From Bradyrhizobium frederickii (GTDB taxonomy: Bacteria > Pseudomonadota > Alphaproteobacteria > Rhizobiales > Xanthobacteraceae): a stretch of 57,585 nt of DNA. This document shows, piece by piece, positions 43,799 through 53,218 of this stretch. The notes under the pieces were generated by a model. The model saw only the letters and a list, made by a program, of their open reading frames with translations. It was not told the origin of the DNA and did not search any database. The stretch's first letter is position 1. Each line of letters begins with the position of its first letter. Both the position numbers and the translations under genes were made by a program. Location of the stretch: positions 1-57,585 of the forward strand of contig NZ_SPQS01000033.1 in NCBI RefSeq assembly GCF_004570865.1, written 5' to 3'.

Positions 43799-45442
43799 AT
43801 GATGGCCAACGCGCTCGAGATCTATAAGGCTCACCCGGTACGATCGCAGCTCGGCATGAGAGCCGCACAGTATGTACGCATGTCGACACAACGGCAGCAA
43901 TACTCGATTGAGAATCAGGCTGCTGTGATTGCAGCATACGCGCACGCCCATAACCTGATGATTGTACGAACCTATCGCGACGAGGGAGAGAGCGGCCTGA
44001 TCATCAAGAACAGGGCCGGCCTTAAACAGCTCATCAAGGATGTCCAAGCAGGAGAAGCCGATTTTGGTCATATTCTGGTCTATGACGTAAGCCGGTGGGG
44101 CCGCTTTCAGAATGTCGACGAGAGCGCGTATTACGAATTCCTCTGCAAACAGGCAGGCATCAACATCGCCTATTGTGCGGAGCAGTTTGACAATGACGGC
44201 AGCGTGCTCTCCAGCATCATCAAGAACATCAAGCGCGTAATGGCAGCGGAATACAGTCGCGAGCTTTCGGTAAAGGTTCACGCTGCGCAGTGCCGGTTCG
44301 CCCGGCTTGGCTTCAAGGTCGGAGGTCGCCCCGGTTATGCGCTCTTGCGAGAACTTGTCGATCAGAGTCAGCGGTCGCGAGGCGTACTGAAGAACGGTGA
44401 TCAGAAGTACCTCTCAACTGATCATGTCCGAGTGCGCCCCGGCACTCCCGAGGAAGTAGCCGTGGTGAAGTGGATCTTCGATCGATTTCTGCAGGTAAAG
44501 TCTGAAGCTATTATCGCACGGGAGCTAAACCGGAAGGCCATACTCACCAGCACAGGAGTTCGGTGGACGCGTGCAGCGGTTAACGCGGTGCTCAGAAACG
44601 AGAACTACATTGGAAACATGACCTTCAACCGCCGATCACGCAAGCTGCGGCGGAACTGCACCTGCAATCCTCCCGAGCTTTGGATCACCAGCGAGGGATG
44701 TATCGAGCCGATCGTCGAACGCGAAACCTTCCTGAAGGTAAACAAGATCATTGAAGAACGGCGTGTCGACCTCACTGAAGAGGAGATGCTTGCCCGTCTA
44801 CGCAAGACGCTGCTCAAGGAGGGACGCCTGAGCTCTGCCATCATAGCCAGCACGGTAGGCCTCCCTTGCGCCTCGACCTATCAAAACCACTTCGGTGGCA
44901 TGATGAACGTGTATCGGCTAATCGGCTACACTCCCAAGCGAAGCTATGAGTTTCTTGGCTCGCGTCCCCAGTGGGCTGAGGAAACGGCAAAGCTCGGCTC
45001 GCTAATCGGCATGGCTATTAGAAAGACAGGTGGCCAAACTGCCTCTCGCGAAGGAACGGGTTACTTGCGCGTGAACGGGTCGATCAACATCTCAATTCGC
45101 GTAGCCCTCTGGTGCGGAAGGCAAAACCGCGCACCGTACTGGTCTATAAAGCGTGAGACACGCCTGCCTCACGGCTGGATTGCCGCAGCCAGGATGGCTG
45201 AGCATAACAAGTCGGTGCTCGATTACGTACTGCTCTTCACTGACGGGAAAGCAAAACGAACCATGACGTTTTCTGAGAGGGCTCGCATTCGCCGTGGGAT
45301 ACCTCGCTTCGAAACCGCTGATGGCTTGGCACGAGCGATCGTCGGGCGAGTAGTTGGGACAGGCCGCTCCTCCCCAGCGCCGCACGACAAACGATCGAGC
45401 CCGAAGGAAACCAAGACCAAGAGAGCCCGCGCACGGCACTGA
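43799..45442 (+). CDS. Large serine recombinase
   Basis: It has 547 residues from ATG 43799. The resolvase domain carries catalytic Ser29 in AAQYVRMSTQRQQYSIENQA, followed by IVRTYRDEGESGLIIKNRAG, HILVYDVSRWGRFQNVDESA and IKRVMAAEYSRELSVKVHAA. A Recombinase domain follows (VVKWIFDRFLQVKSEAIIAR, TRAAVNAVLRNENYIGNMTF). The C-terminal 200 residues show no typical zinc ribbon and end in a basic tail (KETKTKRARARH). It may catalyse integration or excision of a local element. No cargo boundary sites are evident. Neighbours are remnants. Confidence 0.92.
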   Translation: MMANALEIYKAHPVRSQLGMRAAQYVRMSTQRQQYSIENQAAVIAAYAHAHNLMIVRTYRDEGESGLIIKNRAGLKQLIKDVQAGEADFGHILVYDVSRWGRFQNVDESAYYEFLCKQAGINIAYCAEQFDNDGSVLSSIIKNIKRVMAAEYSRELSVKVHAAQCRFARLGFKVGGRPGYALLRELVDQSQRSRGVLKNGDQKYLSTDHVRVRPGTPEEVAVVKWIFDRFLQVKSEAIIARELNRKAILTSTGVRWTRAAVNAVLRNENYIGNMTFNRRSRKLRRNCTCNPPELWITSEGCIEPIVERETFLKVNKIIEERRVDLTEEEMLARLRKTLLKEGRLSSAIIASTVGLPCASTYQNHFGGMMNVYRLIGYTPKRSYEFLGSRPQWAEETAKLGSLIGMAIRKTGGQTASREGTGYLRVNGSINISIRVALWCGRQNRAPYWSIKRETRLPHGWIAAARMAEHNKSVLDYVLLFTDGKAKRTMTFSERARIRRGIPRFETADGLARAIVGRVVGTGRSSPAPHDKRSSPKETKTKRARARH

Positions 45443-45550
45443 ATGTAGATCAGGATCTTCCGCGAAGCGGCGCTCCATAATGCTCTGTCCCGATGTCGAG
45501 CATTCCTCTTTCCGACCAGCGGTGCCTAGGAGCGGCACGCCTCAACCTCG

Positions 45551-45948
45551 ATGAGCTCATCGGACATGATTCAGTAGCGCATCGAAGGGGACGATGCGCC
45601 GAAGAAGCACAAGACGACGGGATCGAACGATGTGTTCCGGGCGCGGCTGGATCAGATCATTAACATGAAGCACGAGCTGGTTCAGCTCGCCAACAAGATC
45701 GAGTGGGACTGGCTCGACGGCGAGATCGCTCCGCTTTACAGCGAGGACGGCCGGCTTGGGTCGAGACCCACTTCATGATCCGTCTTGCGGCTCAAGGACA
45801 TTTACGGGCTGTCTGAGAGGTGTGTGCGAGCGCTGGGTTCGCGACCCATGTTTCCAGTTCTTCAGCGGCGAAGAGTTCTTCCGCCATGCTTTTCCCGCAC
45901 GAGCGCTCTGATCTGAGCCATTGCAGCAAGCGGCTCAGGTGCTGTTTC
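45551..45948 (+). pseudogene. IS5-family transposase, N-terminal remnant
   Basis: An IS5-type N-terminus is seen in two frames: NDVFRARLDQIINMKHELVQ and EWDWLDGEIAPLYSEDGRLG, then after a frameshift VCERWVRDPCFQFFSGEEFF and RHAFPHERSDLSHCSKRL. An in-frame TAG also lies near 45575. The DDE catalytic part is missing; the sequence runs straight into the helicase-like fragment at 45949. Confidence 0.75.
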
Positions 45949-46298
45949 CGATGAATAAGAGTACTCAAAAGGAGCTGCAGCTTTGGCCTGCCGAATTGCA
46001 CCAGCAGGGATTCTCGGGTTGGTTGATCAGCGCCCTGGGCCAATTTGTAGCCGATGGATTCCACTCAACCTTGCGAGCCCAAAAAGCCGTTGCGTGTTTG
46101 CTGTTCGTGTCCAGACTAACCATGACCGACATTGAGCGCGTTGTCGCGCAATTCGGCGGCGCTTTTGGAGGTGCGGAAGGGCCCGTCCGCGCCGTTGTAG
46201 CGTGGACGTGTGATCTCTTGCCAACCGCGGCACGGGTAGCCGCTCTTCACGGACGACAACCAATTGCTCGTCCGAAATCTCCAAACGAGACCGCGTGA
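45949..46298 (+). pseudogene. Fragment of a large DEAD/DEAH helicase-related protein
   Basis: The frame gives GFSGWLISALGQFVADGFHS, LRAQKAVACLLFVSRLTMTD, VVAQFGGAFGGAEGPVRAVV and CDLLPTAARVAAL. I recall this pattern from the C-terminal region of large DEAD/DEAH-box helicase proteins in rhizobial islands. The joint with the IS5 remnant upstream and the lack of helicase motifs mark it as a fragment. The family assignment is from memory and moderate. Confidence 0.45.
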
Positions 46299-46357
46299 TC
46301 GGGGCGGCTATCGCATCGATCAAAGCTCGAGGCCGTGCTCCCGGAGAACCCTGTCCA

Positions 46358-47787
46358 TTAGCTCGCCCTTGTCTCACGTGCGATTTCGCTGAGGATCTGT
46401 GCTCCGACCACCCGCCGGGCATCAACATCCTCCGTCAGGCCATGCTCCGCGAGCCGCTCGTTCAAGCGCGTCGGAAACTCATCCTCCAGGGCATCGGCAA
46501 GCCGGTCCCGCATCGCGGCATGATCATCGGGGGCGATCCGCCTCACCACCGTATCCCAAGGCTCCCAGCGCGTTGCCAGAAAATCCGCCAAACCCGTCTC
46601 TTCCTGTTCCCGCACCGACGTCTCAGCCCTGGCAACGTCGTAAGGCGTGACGTCAGCAAGATTCAAGAAGCGCATATCCGGGGCGATGTGGCGCAGTTCC
46701 AGCTGATCCCGTAGCTGGGTCTGATAGGCAAGATAGACCTCGATCTCGTCGATATTTGCCTGCGGGTCGGCACCACGGAGGGAGCTGACCGTCTCGCGTG
46801 CGATCTCGTCAAGCGCCTCCAAACGAAACATAACACGGCCGTGTTGGAGCAGTTGATCGAGCCGATTGTCATAGAGCCCTTCATTGACATCAGCGTTCAG
46901 GCGTGCGGTCTGCATGCCGTTCCAGGTCAAAGTGATGCGGTCCTCGCACGACGCAGTCGATCCATTGGCCAGCTCGAAAAGCCGCTCGCGCAGCGCCGGC
47001 CTCATCGCGGCTCGTAGCAGATTCTCGGCTACTTGGTCGCGGAACGGCTGATGACCATAGTTCACGGTGCCCGCGAGACTTTCGAGAAAGAGTGCGAAGT
47101 CCTGCGCACCGGGCTCTTCGGCGAAGCCCTGCCACGCGTCCACTGCGCCGGGCTCGTCGGCGAGCCAATCCGCGACAACAGTAGCCGCGGCTGATGTTCC
47201 ACCGGTTGTAGTGGCATCGATAGCAAGACCTGCGGACCGGCATAATCCGCGCCACGTGTGGCTGACGCCAAATCGGCCAGCACCGTGGCCGGTATCGGAT
47301 TAGACCGCAGGTCAATGCTGGACGCGCTGCCGAGCTGCGTCAGCACGGTCGCGGCCAGGCCGGTCAGCTGGTTGTTACTGGCGCCGAGCATTTCAAGCCC
47401 GACCGGGAGTGTCCCGGGCAGATCGGTCAACTGATTTTCGCTGACGTCCAGATATCCAATCCTGGCCGGGATGTCGGGCAGGCTCGTCAGCTGGTTGTTG
47501 CTTGCGTCCAGGTAGCGCAGTCTGGCTGGAAGATCGGGCAGGCTCGTCAGCTGATTTTCGCTGACGTCTAGGCGGCGGAGCCTGGCTGGAAGGTCGGGCA
47601 GACTAGTCAGCCGGTTATCAGAGGCGTAGAGGTCCCGGAGTCCGCCCGGAAGCTGGGCCGGCAGCCTGCTCAACTGGTTACCGATGACATTGAGGGTGCG
47701 GAGCGTGGGCAGGAGTGAGGCTGGCAAGGCAGTCTCTTCGTCGCCCACCTCCGACTTCATGAAACACCTAATCGCGGTGTCCATCAA
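46358..47787 (-). pseudogene. LRR-NEL E3 ubiquitin ligase effector (IpaH/NopM type), frameshifted
   Basis: The 5' frame (47787-47062) has about six leucine-rich repeats of the short LPxLPxxLxxLxxxxNxL type (RLDVSENQLTSLPDLPARLR) and the end of the LRR cap (DYAGPQVLLSM). The NEL domain is in another frame: VADWLADEPGAVDAWQGFAE, then the catalytic Cys in GSTASCEDRITLTWNGMQ, through to 46358. The switch lies at about 47205-47215 and needs a -1 shift; no slippery heptamer is visible. The N-terminus before the LRRs is short (about 28 residues). A weak tts-like site lies upstream. Intact homologues are type III effectors acting inside plant cells. Confidence 0.82.
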
Positions 47788-47817
47788 ACCGGCAGCAGCT
47801 CAATTTCTGGGAGGATA

Positions 47818-47853
47818 CGACGCATTCGCCCGCCAGCGAGTCGAATACTGACT
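47818..47853 (-). promoter_or_regulatory. Possible weak tts box upstream of the LRR-NEL gene
   Basis: Reading leftwards, GTCAGTATTCGACTCGCT shares GTCAG, TCG and GCT with the TtsI-box consensus GTCAGCTTNTCGNNAGCT, but the spacing is off by one in places. It is about 65 bp from the start codon, a usual distance for effector genes. The match is much poorer than the one before the NopP-like gene. Confidence 0.3.
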
Positions 47854-47907
47854 TGTCAGCTCGCGCATGCCATAGGCAATCCGCTTCTCCCGCCCGGGCC
47901 ACAGTCG

Positions 47908-47940
47908 AAAACCCCGGTTGGAAGCCGGGATTTTCTTTTG
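47908..47940. terminator. Bidirectional terminator downstream of the NopP-like gene
   Basis: CCCGG and CCGGG pair around TTGGAAG, with TTTTCTTTT on the right and AAAA on the left, so both strands see a T tract. On the minus strand it lies 180 bp after the NopP-like stop and before the LRR-NEL gene. Confidence 0.7.
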
Positions 47941-48115
47941 TGCTATTATAGGCAACAACTCTACTAAACCCCCGCGGTGAGGTCAGTACAGTGCACCTCA
48001 CGCATTGAGCCGAATTTGACTTCGGCTTCGTTCCATCCAACCCTCGATCGTAAGCCGCAGGTGTCGGTTGGTCTGCGCTCCTGCTCCACCTCAATCGATT
48101 GGTGGAGATCTCACG

Positions 48116-48925
48116 TCACATAAAGTCTCCATCCGAATCGGACCCTGGTGAAGGTTCATCATCACTCGGCGTTTTGACTTTGGAGAGATACATCGGAGAA
48201 TTGGTTGCACGTTGCCATTCACCATCCCTATATCTCCACTGTCGGGACTGGGTGGGATCGAGTACCATATCATTGTGATCTACATCAACGAAGCCCATTT
48301 GTTCTGCACGGGCTCTCGCTTCATCATTAGCAGGACGCCAATTCACCAGCGGCCGTTCGCCGTCTTGCTGTAGTTGGTGCTCAAGCAGAATATCGCCGGC
48401 GTTGCCGACGAGCGGATGAGCAACCTGAAAATCCACGATTGATGTGACGTCAGTTCGTCCGGGGAACTGTTCTCGCCACCGTTGGCTGGTGAACTCAGTC
48501 GCCATAGGAAATCCGGCTTCCGTTCTTTGGAGGCCGACGCTCCTGTTTCCCAGTTGGTAGCTGTAATATCGGGCGGCACCAGAATCCCTTCGGATCGCGT
48601 AATTGCTAGCGACATCCGCGGTGCGCCTAGCTCTTTCGGATACAAATTCTGAGTATTCCTGCGGATTGTTGGCGATATGATTGATCTCGTCACCATGAAA
48701 ACTCCTCACCCGTTCCCGGAATTCGGCTTGGTCGATCTCAACAACGGGAGATCTTGAAGTGAGGTAATAACTCGGCTGCGAGGATGAGCTGGCACCCGAA
48801 TCCTGCAATCCCATTCTACCGAACGCGTCCGCGAAATAGTCAGCATTCCTGTGCTCCGGGGAGTTCGCGTTATGATACTCATCAGCGGATGGAATATCCG
48901 ACCAATTGTTAATTCGACCGCCCAT
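48116..48925 (-). CDS. nopP: NopP-like type III effector
   Basis: It has 269 residues from ATG 48925 (MGGRINNWSDIPSADEYHNA), with AGGAGTG upstream; a GTG 9 bases earlier is less likely. The Ser/Asn-rich N-terminus (SGASSSSQPSYYLTSRSP) suits a type III signal. The central and C-terminal parts (DFQVAHPLVGNAGDILLEHQ, RAEQMGFVDVDHNDMVLDPT, then PMYLSKV) resemble NopP of rhizobia as I remember it. It ends in an acidic tail (SDDEPSPGSDSDGDFM). A strong tts box lies 60-90 bp upstream, which supports TtsI control and secretion. Its role in the host is not deducible here. Confidence 0.72.
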   Translation of the reverse strand: MGGRINNWSDIPSADEYHNANSPEHRNADYFADAFGRMGLQDSGASSSSQPSYYLTSRSPVVEIDQAEFRERVRSFHGDEINHIANNPQEYSEFVSERARRTADVASNYAIRRDSGAARYYSYQLGNRSVGLQRTEAGFPMATEFTSQRWREQFPGRTDVTSIVDFQVAHPLVGNAGDILLEHQLQQDGERPLVNWRPANDEARARAEQMGFVDVDHNDMVLDPTQSRQWRYRDGEWQRATNSPMYLSKVKTPSDDEPSPGSDSDGDFM

Positions 48926-48984
48926 GGCGACCACACTCCTATGGCTTTTGCATTGTGTTCAGGTCATTAGACCTAACCCCGCCG

Positions 48985-49014
48985 ATAAGCAGCTTAGCTG
49001 TCCGTAAGCTGACG
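48985..49014 (-). promoter_or_regulatory. tts box (TtsI-binding promoter element)
   Basis: Reading leftwards from about 49014 the sequence is GTCAGCTTACGGACAGCTAA followed by GCTGCTTA. It matches the rhizobial tts consensus GTCAGCTTNTCGNNAGCTAAGC at nearly every fixed position, the main difference being CGG for TCG. It lies about 60 bp upstream of the NopP-like start, the usual distance. TtsI-controlled type III genes are induced by flavonoids through NodD in rhizobia. Confidence 0.78.
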
Positions 49015-49205
49015 CCGACAATAAACGAAAAGCACAATTCTCTGAAACGTAGAGCGAGCCGGCGAGCGCGCGCAGTTCGGCGCCGCGCTCGCCGGAGCGT
49101 CTTCATAACTCGGCCGAAGTTGAGATCAGCTGAGCGAAGCTCCGTTCCAACGATGGACGCGCCATCAGGGACAGCATGCGTCAGCAAACCTTTATTCTGG
49201 GCGAT

Positions 49206-49370
49206 GTCATGGAGGAAGCGAGCGAACCCTTCCCAGCGCCTGAGCATATAATTGATAGCCTTGAGCACCTCGGACGAGCGCGAGAGGGTTTCGCGCGCGC
49301 GCAGCGGCCAGGCGTGCATATCGTCGAGAAGCAGCTTGCTCTGCGCAGGTGTCAGATTCACCGACGGCAT
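49206..49370 (-). pseudogene. IS66-family transposase remnant
   Basis: The 55 residues PSVNLTPAQSKLLLDDMHAW and SSEVLKAINYMLRRWEGFAR, ending FLHD, match the region of IS66 transposases just before the conserved NNxxER block. That block is missing: at 49206 the DNA changes to the promoter segment of the NopP-like gene. No other IS66 genes remain. Confidence 0.7.
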
Positions 49371-49668
49371 TCATCCAAATGCCGGCAACCCACGCCGCCT
49401 GATCACCTCGTCACCCAGAATTCTGCATAGCTCGATCCAAAGTTCGGTCTCGCTGCATGCACTCCGAGATTCTAACTGCCGCTGGATGAAAATGCAGCGC
49501 AGGTCAGAAGGAGCTTCGTGGGGATGCCCTGGCACCTTTCGGACAGCGCCTGACTAGACCGGTCCCCTGACCAAAAGCTGACGGCCGCGATGAACTTCTC
49601 GAATTCGGCAAGTTGATCGCGATGCACCCCAGTCACCTAAAATAGCGACGCTACAAGCCTCAAACTTG
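49371..49668. other. Gene-free stretch next to the IS66 remnant
   Basis: No supported gene or RNA. Short frames on both strands lack family motifs. It is probably decayed mobile DNA. Confidence 0.4.
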
Positions 49669-50004
49669 TCAGAGCTCGTCGGCACAAAAGCTGGTACAGC
49701 GATCAACGTCCAAGGCTGAGATCGTCAAAGCGAATCGAATGACGAAGTTGCCTTTGTGCTTGACGGTCAGCCCTTCAGCCTTGAACCCGCAGTTGCTGAC
49801 GTCGCCTGATGGCGGCAAAGGTTCATTCGCGACCGTCGAACTGCTAGTCGCGGCATCGCGGTAAGCTGCGGCGGAGCGGCTTTGGGGACCGAAGATTCTG
49901 CTTGAGCAAATTGCCGCTGCTTCGAATATCAACCTTTGCCGTGGAAACGACGGTTTACGCAACGCGGAGCTAAACGGCTGCCTACCAAATTTGGTATGGG
50001 ACAT
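49669..50004 (-). CDS. Hypothetical small protein, doubtful
   Basis: A 111-residue frame with a plausible soluble C-terminal half (VSNCGFKAEGLTVKHKGNFV, then DVDRCTSFCADEL). I do not recognise it. There is no convincing ribosome site, and the N-terminal half looks random, so it may be the end of a truncated gene or chance. Confidence 0.2.
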   Translation of the reverse strand: MSHTKFGRQPFSSALRKPSFPRQRLIFEAAAICSSRIFGPQSRSAAAYRDAATSSSTVANEPLPPSGDVSNCGFKAEGLTVKHKGNFVIRFALTISALDVDRCTSFCADEL

Positions 50005-50054
50005 AAAGACGCGCTTGCATCGAGCGACCGAAAGTCTGTCACGCTCGAGCGATA

Positions 50055-50459
50055 TTGGTGGGGACGAAAAACGTCTTGGCAGGCTTCATGCCCGTTCCTG
50101 TAAAGCCACGCACACTGGCTCTGTCGACCAAATGCGAGCGTCGTCCTCCAGGGACGAGCCTCATTTCGGCCTTCGCCGCATTCAATCTCGCCAACTCGCG
50201 CCCGAATCGTTTGCAGGGCGAGCAGGAGCTTTGGGTCGTGGCCGCGAAGGAGCTTCCGCCCGGCACCTCCCTGCACGTCGGCATGCTCAAGCCACAAACC
50301 AAGGTGCTTATCGGCGGACACGCGGCGGAACCTGAGGGACGGCCAGACAACAATGTCCACGTAGATCTAGGCATCCATCGAACGGTGCCGCGCGCCACCG
50401 CAAAGGTCGCGCGCGCACCGCCACACCTGTTGAGCCTCAATGCCGGCATTTCGCCATAA
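50055..50459 (+). pseudogene. Possible DUF2169-like fragment
   Basis: The frame contains QELWVVAAKELPPGTSLHVG and KPQTKVLIGGHAAEPEGRPD with a following VHVDLG, which resembles a segment of DUF2169 proteins (xTDVLVxGHAxAPGGRP). The rest does not fit, and the expected following GDR motif is absent. DUF2169 genes often accompany type VI secretion loci, but none is seen here. Confidence 0.3.
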
Positions 50460-50686
50460 ACAACGGACCATACGTTGATGGCGTCGAAAGCTGGATGGGG
50501 CGGCTCCACCTTAATCTGCCTGGTCTGACGCGCGTCCCGCAAGACCTCTTTCCCGAGTTCAAGCGGCGTGATCATCGACACGGCTTCGTCAGCTACCTAG
50601 CCGCGCGCAACCGTTTCCCAGCACCGCCATTGCCTCCGGCGTCTAGGCTGACGGTTGCCTGCTCACCTGAAGCGAGGCGTCAATAC

Positions 50687-52015
50687 ATGATCGATGACGA
50701 ACTGGATCTGCGAACCTTCACGCCACATCCGCAACGCGACGCTGTGCTCCGCGAAGTGCACGCGCGCCCCTTCACGCGCCTTGATTCGCCGTTCAGTGTG
50801 ATCCACTTCGCTTTTCTTGCACAGGGCGAGGCGGCCGCAAGCGAACGCTGCCGTTTTATCGATTTTTGCCTCGAGCGCAATCTTACGCCGCCTGAGCAAT
50901 CGGCGAAACTTCATCAGATTGTCATCGGGCCCGCTACGCTACGCTGGGAGCAGCATTCTGAATTTACAACACTCACCTGGATCTGGACTAATTCAAATTG
51001 TTCTGCCGCAGACCGATTTGACAAAGTTGATGGTACTGTCCGATCGCTGATCCGCGCGTTGCGTCAGACCGGACAGTTGCTGGTCGCGATCAGGCTAGAA
51101 GTGGAGCAGGACGCCTCGCCGACTACGCGGGCCGAACAGATTTTTGACGAGAACAGCCTCGCCATGGTTGCCACAAAGAGCGGCACAGGCATTGCCGCCT
51201 CAGACTTCCGCGTGGACGAAAAAGGCTTCACGAAAATCCTCGTTTGCGACCTTGGCATGACATCCCACGATCTTGGAGCGCTAGTGCAGCGGCTCCTGGA
51301 AATCGAGACCTACCGTCCATTGGCGCTGCTTGGTCTGTCGGCGGCCCTTGAGCTTGCACCATCTGTTGATCGCATCGACCGCCGGCTTGTTGAGGCGCTC
51401 GAGAAGATGCAAAGCGGTGAGGGGCTGCGGTTCAACAACCATCTGCTTGCGGAGCTGACGGCGCTGGCAGCCTCCTTCGAAAGAGGCGCGACCGGCAGCC
51501 TGTTTCGCTTTGGCGCGAGCAGGGCCTATAACGAGCTGGTCCAATCGCGTCTGTCCATCATTGAAGGCAACAATATCTCGGGCTATCCAACCTGGTCGGC
51601 GTTTCTAGCGCGCCGTATGGCGCCGGCGATGCGAACCTGCGCGACCGTTGAGGACCGTCAGGCGACTCTATCGGACAAGCTAGCGCGTGCCGCCGATCTG
51701 TTGCGAACCCGGGTCGACGTCGAAATCGAACGGCAGAATCATGACCTGTTGCAGGCTATCAACGAGCGCGCGAGACAGCAACTTCGGCTGCAGTGCACGG
51801 TCGAAGGATTGTCGGTCGGGGCGATAGGATATTATGTGGTCAGCCTGTTTAGCTATCTTGCCAAGGGCGCGCATGACGTCGGACTGCGAGTAGAGCCATC
51901 GTTCCTGACCGCGGCCTTCGTGCCGATCGCGGTCGGCGTGATCTGGCTGGTAAGCTACAATGTCCGAAAGAGACACCTCAAGCACCACGACGCGCCCTCC
52001 GTTACTTGCGACTAA
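50687..52015 (+). CDS. DUF3422 family membrane-associated protein
   Basis: It has 442 residues from ATG 50687 (MIDDELDLRTFTPHPQRDAV); the open frame extends to 50495, but the extra part is not family-like. Conserved regions are EVHARPFTRLDSPFSVIHFA, TTLTWIWTNSNCSAADRFDK, YRPLALLGLSAALELAPSVD and QLRLQCTVEGLSVGAIGYYV. Two C-terminal hydrophobic segments (VGAIGYYVVSLFSYLA and FVPIAVGVIWLVSYNV) suggest a membrane anchor. The function is unknown. It is one of the few intact genes in the decayed right-hand zone. Confidence 0.85.
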   Translation: MIDDELDLRTFTPHPQRDAVLREVHARPFTRLDSPFSVIHFAFLAQGEAAASERCRFIDFCLERNLTPPEQSAKLHQIVIGPATLRWEQHSEFTTLTWIWTNSNCSAADRFDKVDGTVRSLIRALRQTGQLLVAIRLEVEQDASPTTRAEQIFDENSLAMVATKSGTGIAASDFRVDEKGFTKILVCDLGMTSHDLGALVQRLLEIETYRPLALLGLSAALELAPSVDRIDRRLVEALEKMQSGEGLRFNNHLLAELTALAASFERGATGSLFRFGASRAYNELVQSRLSIIEGNNISGYPTWSAFLARRMAPAMRTCATVEDRQATLSDKLARAADLLRTRVDVEIERQNHDLLQAINERARQQLRLQCTVEGLSVGAIGYYVVSLFSYLAKGAHDVGLRVEPSFLTAAFVPIAVGVIWLVSYNVRKRHLKHHDAPSVTCD

Positions 52016-52071
52016 AGCTGCTTGAGGGGTTCGGTGCGTCCGTCCTGCGATCCTCGCATGGTCGGGGTCAG

Positions 52072-52371
52072 TCGCCCTTGCGCGGCTGGGACGGGGCCAG
52101 ATCAGGCTGAAGCCCTCACCTTCCTCGTCGGCAGGTTGGCGAAGATCGGTGGGGTGAAACTCGGATCGTCGAGCTTCAGACCCCCTCGTTGGAGCCCTTC
52201 GCCCGGGCGGCCCTGATCTCCAACGGCCGACGTAGACCCAGTGGCTCGGTTGTCGCCGGAGCGGTTGGTTTCGGGGGCAATCCGCACGTTCCTGGCCTGG
52301 AGCGAGAGGGTGACGATTCCACCGATGATCTCGTTGTTGCCGGTCCTCGTGAAGGTACGGATGCTCGCCAT
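52072..52371 (-). pseudogene. DUF736 family protein, frameshifted
   Basis: From ATG 52371 the start MASIRTFTRTGNNEIIGGIV and LSLQARNVRIAPETNRSGDN matches DUF736. The middle is out of frame (the +1 frame reads PSHWVYVGR), the original frame returns with GLKLDDPSFTPPIFANL, and the last part is again shifted (DEEGEGFSLIWPRPSR). Several indels make it dead. DUF736 genes are typical of rhizobial symbiotic islands and plasmids. Confidence 0.8.
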
Positions 52372-53218
52372 AATAGTTCTCCTTGATCTGCGTTTCCGAG
52401 CCCCCACCGGCCTCGATGGTGATCGACGGGCCGGAGGTGATCGACGGAGCACTGCGATCGATGCGTCAGGCGTTCTTCGGGTGATCAATCCATCGAAAAG
52501 GCGGTTGGCGCGCTCGCCTGCAGAACTGACGTCAAGAAGAATGTGGCGAGTTCGACCGCACCGAGAGGCCGGCAAGTGAGTTCGATGGTGATACGCGCCT
52601 TCTGCCTTTTGCAACGGACCAATTTGGAGTCGTAGTTACGTGTCAGCCGCGCGGCCGTTCACCTTATTGTCGCCGTCTCATTTCTGAAATGCGACCGCTT
52701 GGTCCATGCCTCTATGATCGCTGCTTTGAATGTCTTGGCGCTTTAGACCAGCTACATTCTAATCACATCCTGATGAGGGTTTTTTGACATCCTGGTCACA
52801 CCTCGTGCACACGTCCGCCTTAGCAGTCGACAAACCTAAACTTCCGACCAAGTTCATCACAGTCAGCCTTGCAAAGCGCCACGATCTGGGGCGATATTTG
52901 GTATGATCCCCTGATCGTAGAGCCGGCCATGAATCGTGCCGGGCAGCGACTCGGCAATCGAGAAGTTCGACTGCTTGATCCAATTGGTCGCGCCAAGACC
53001 CACATCTCTTGTCGCACCCGCGATGATCGAGAGCCCACGAGCGGATCGAACCGCAGCGCCCCCAGCGCGCCGTAGCGAAGCTGGCCGTCGAGGCTGCCGC
53101 CCAGACCAGGCCTCGCGCAGCACGATCCCTTGCTCCTTCGCTGTCTTTGATGAGCCCGAGCGAGCAGTATCCCGACGGCAGCAATGCTCGCGAGCCTGAA
53201 GGGCAAAAGAGATGAGAC
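52372..53218. other. Decayed region between the DUF736 and hipA remnants/genes
   Basis: No intact gene. On the minus strand, fragments in three frames between about 53200 and 52790 (FRLASIAAVGILL, GLIKDSEGARDRAARGLV, GATNWIKQSNFSIAESLPGT, MNLVGSLGLSTAKADVCTRC) look like one frameshifted, possibly exported protein of unknown family. Confidence 0.35.

Noticed and set aside
47060..47787. LRR frame considered as a complete small LRR protein
   Set aside because: Its last 50 codons after the LRR cap lose family similarity, while the NEL continuation is in another frame, so it is half of a broken gene.
45949..47787. Programmed frameshifting as the explanation for the NEL gene break
   Set aside because: No X XXY YYZ slippery heptamer or evident downstream pseudoknot near 47210; mutation or sequencing error is simpler.
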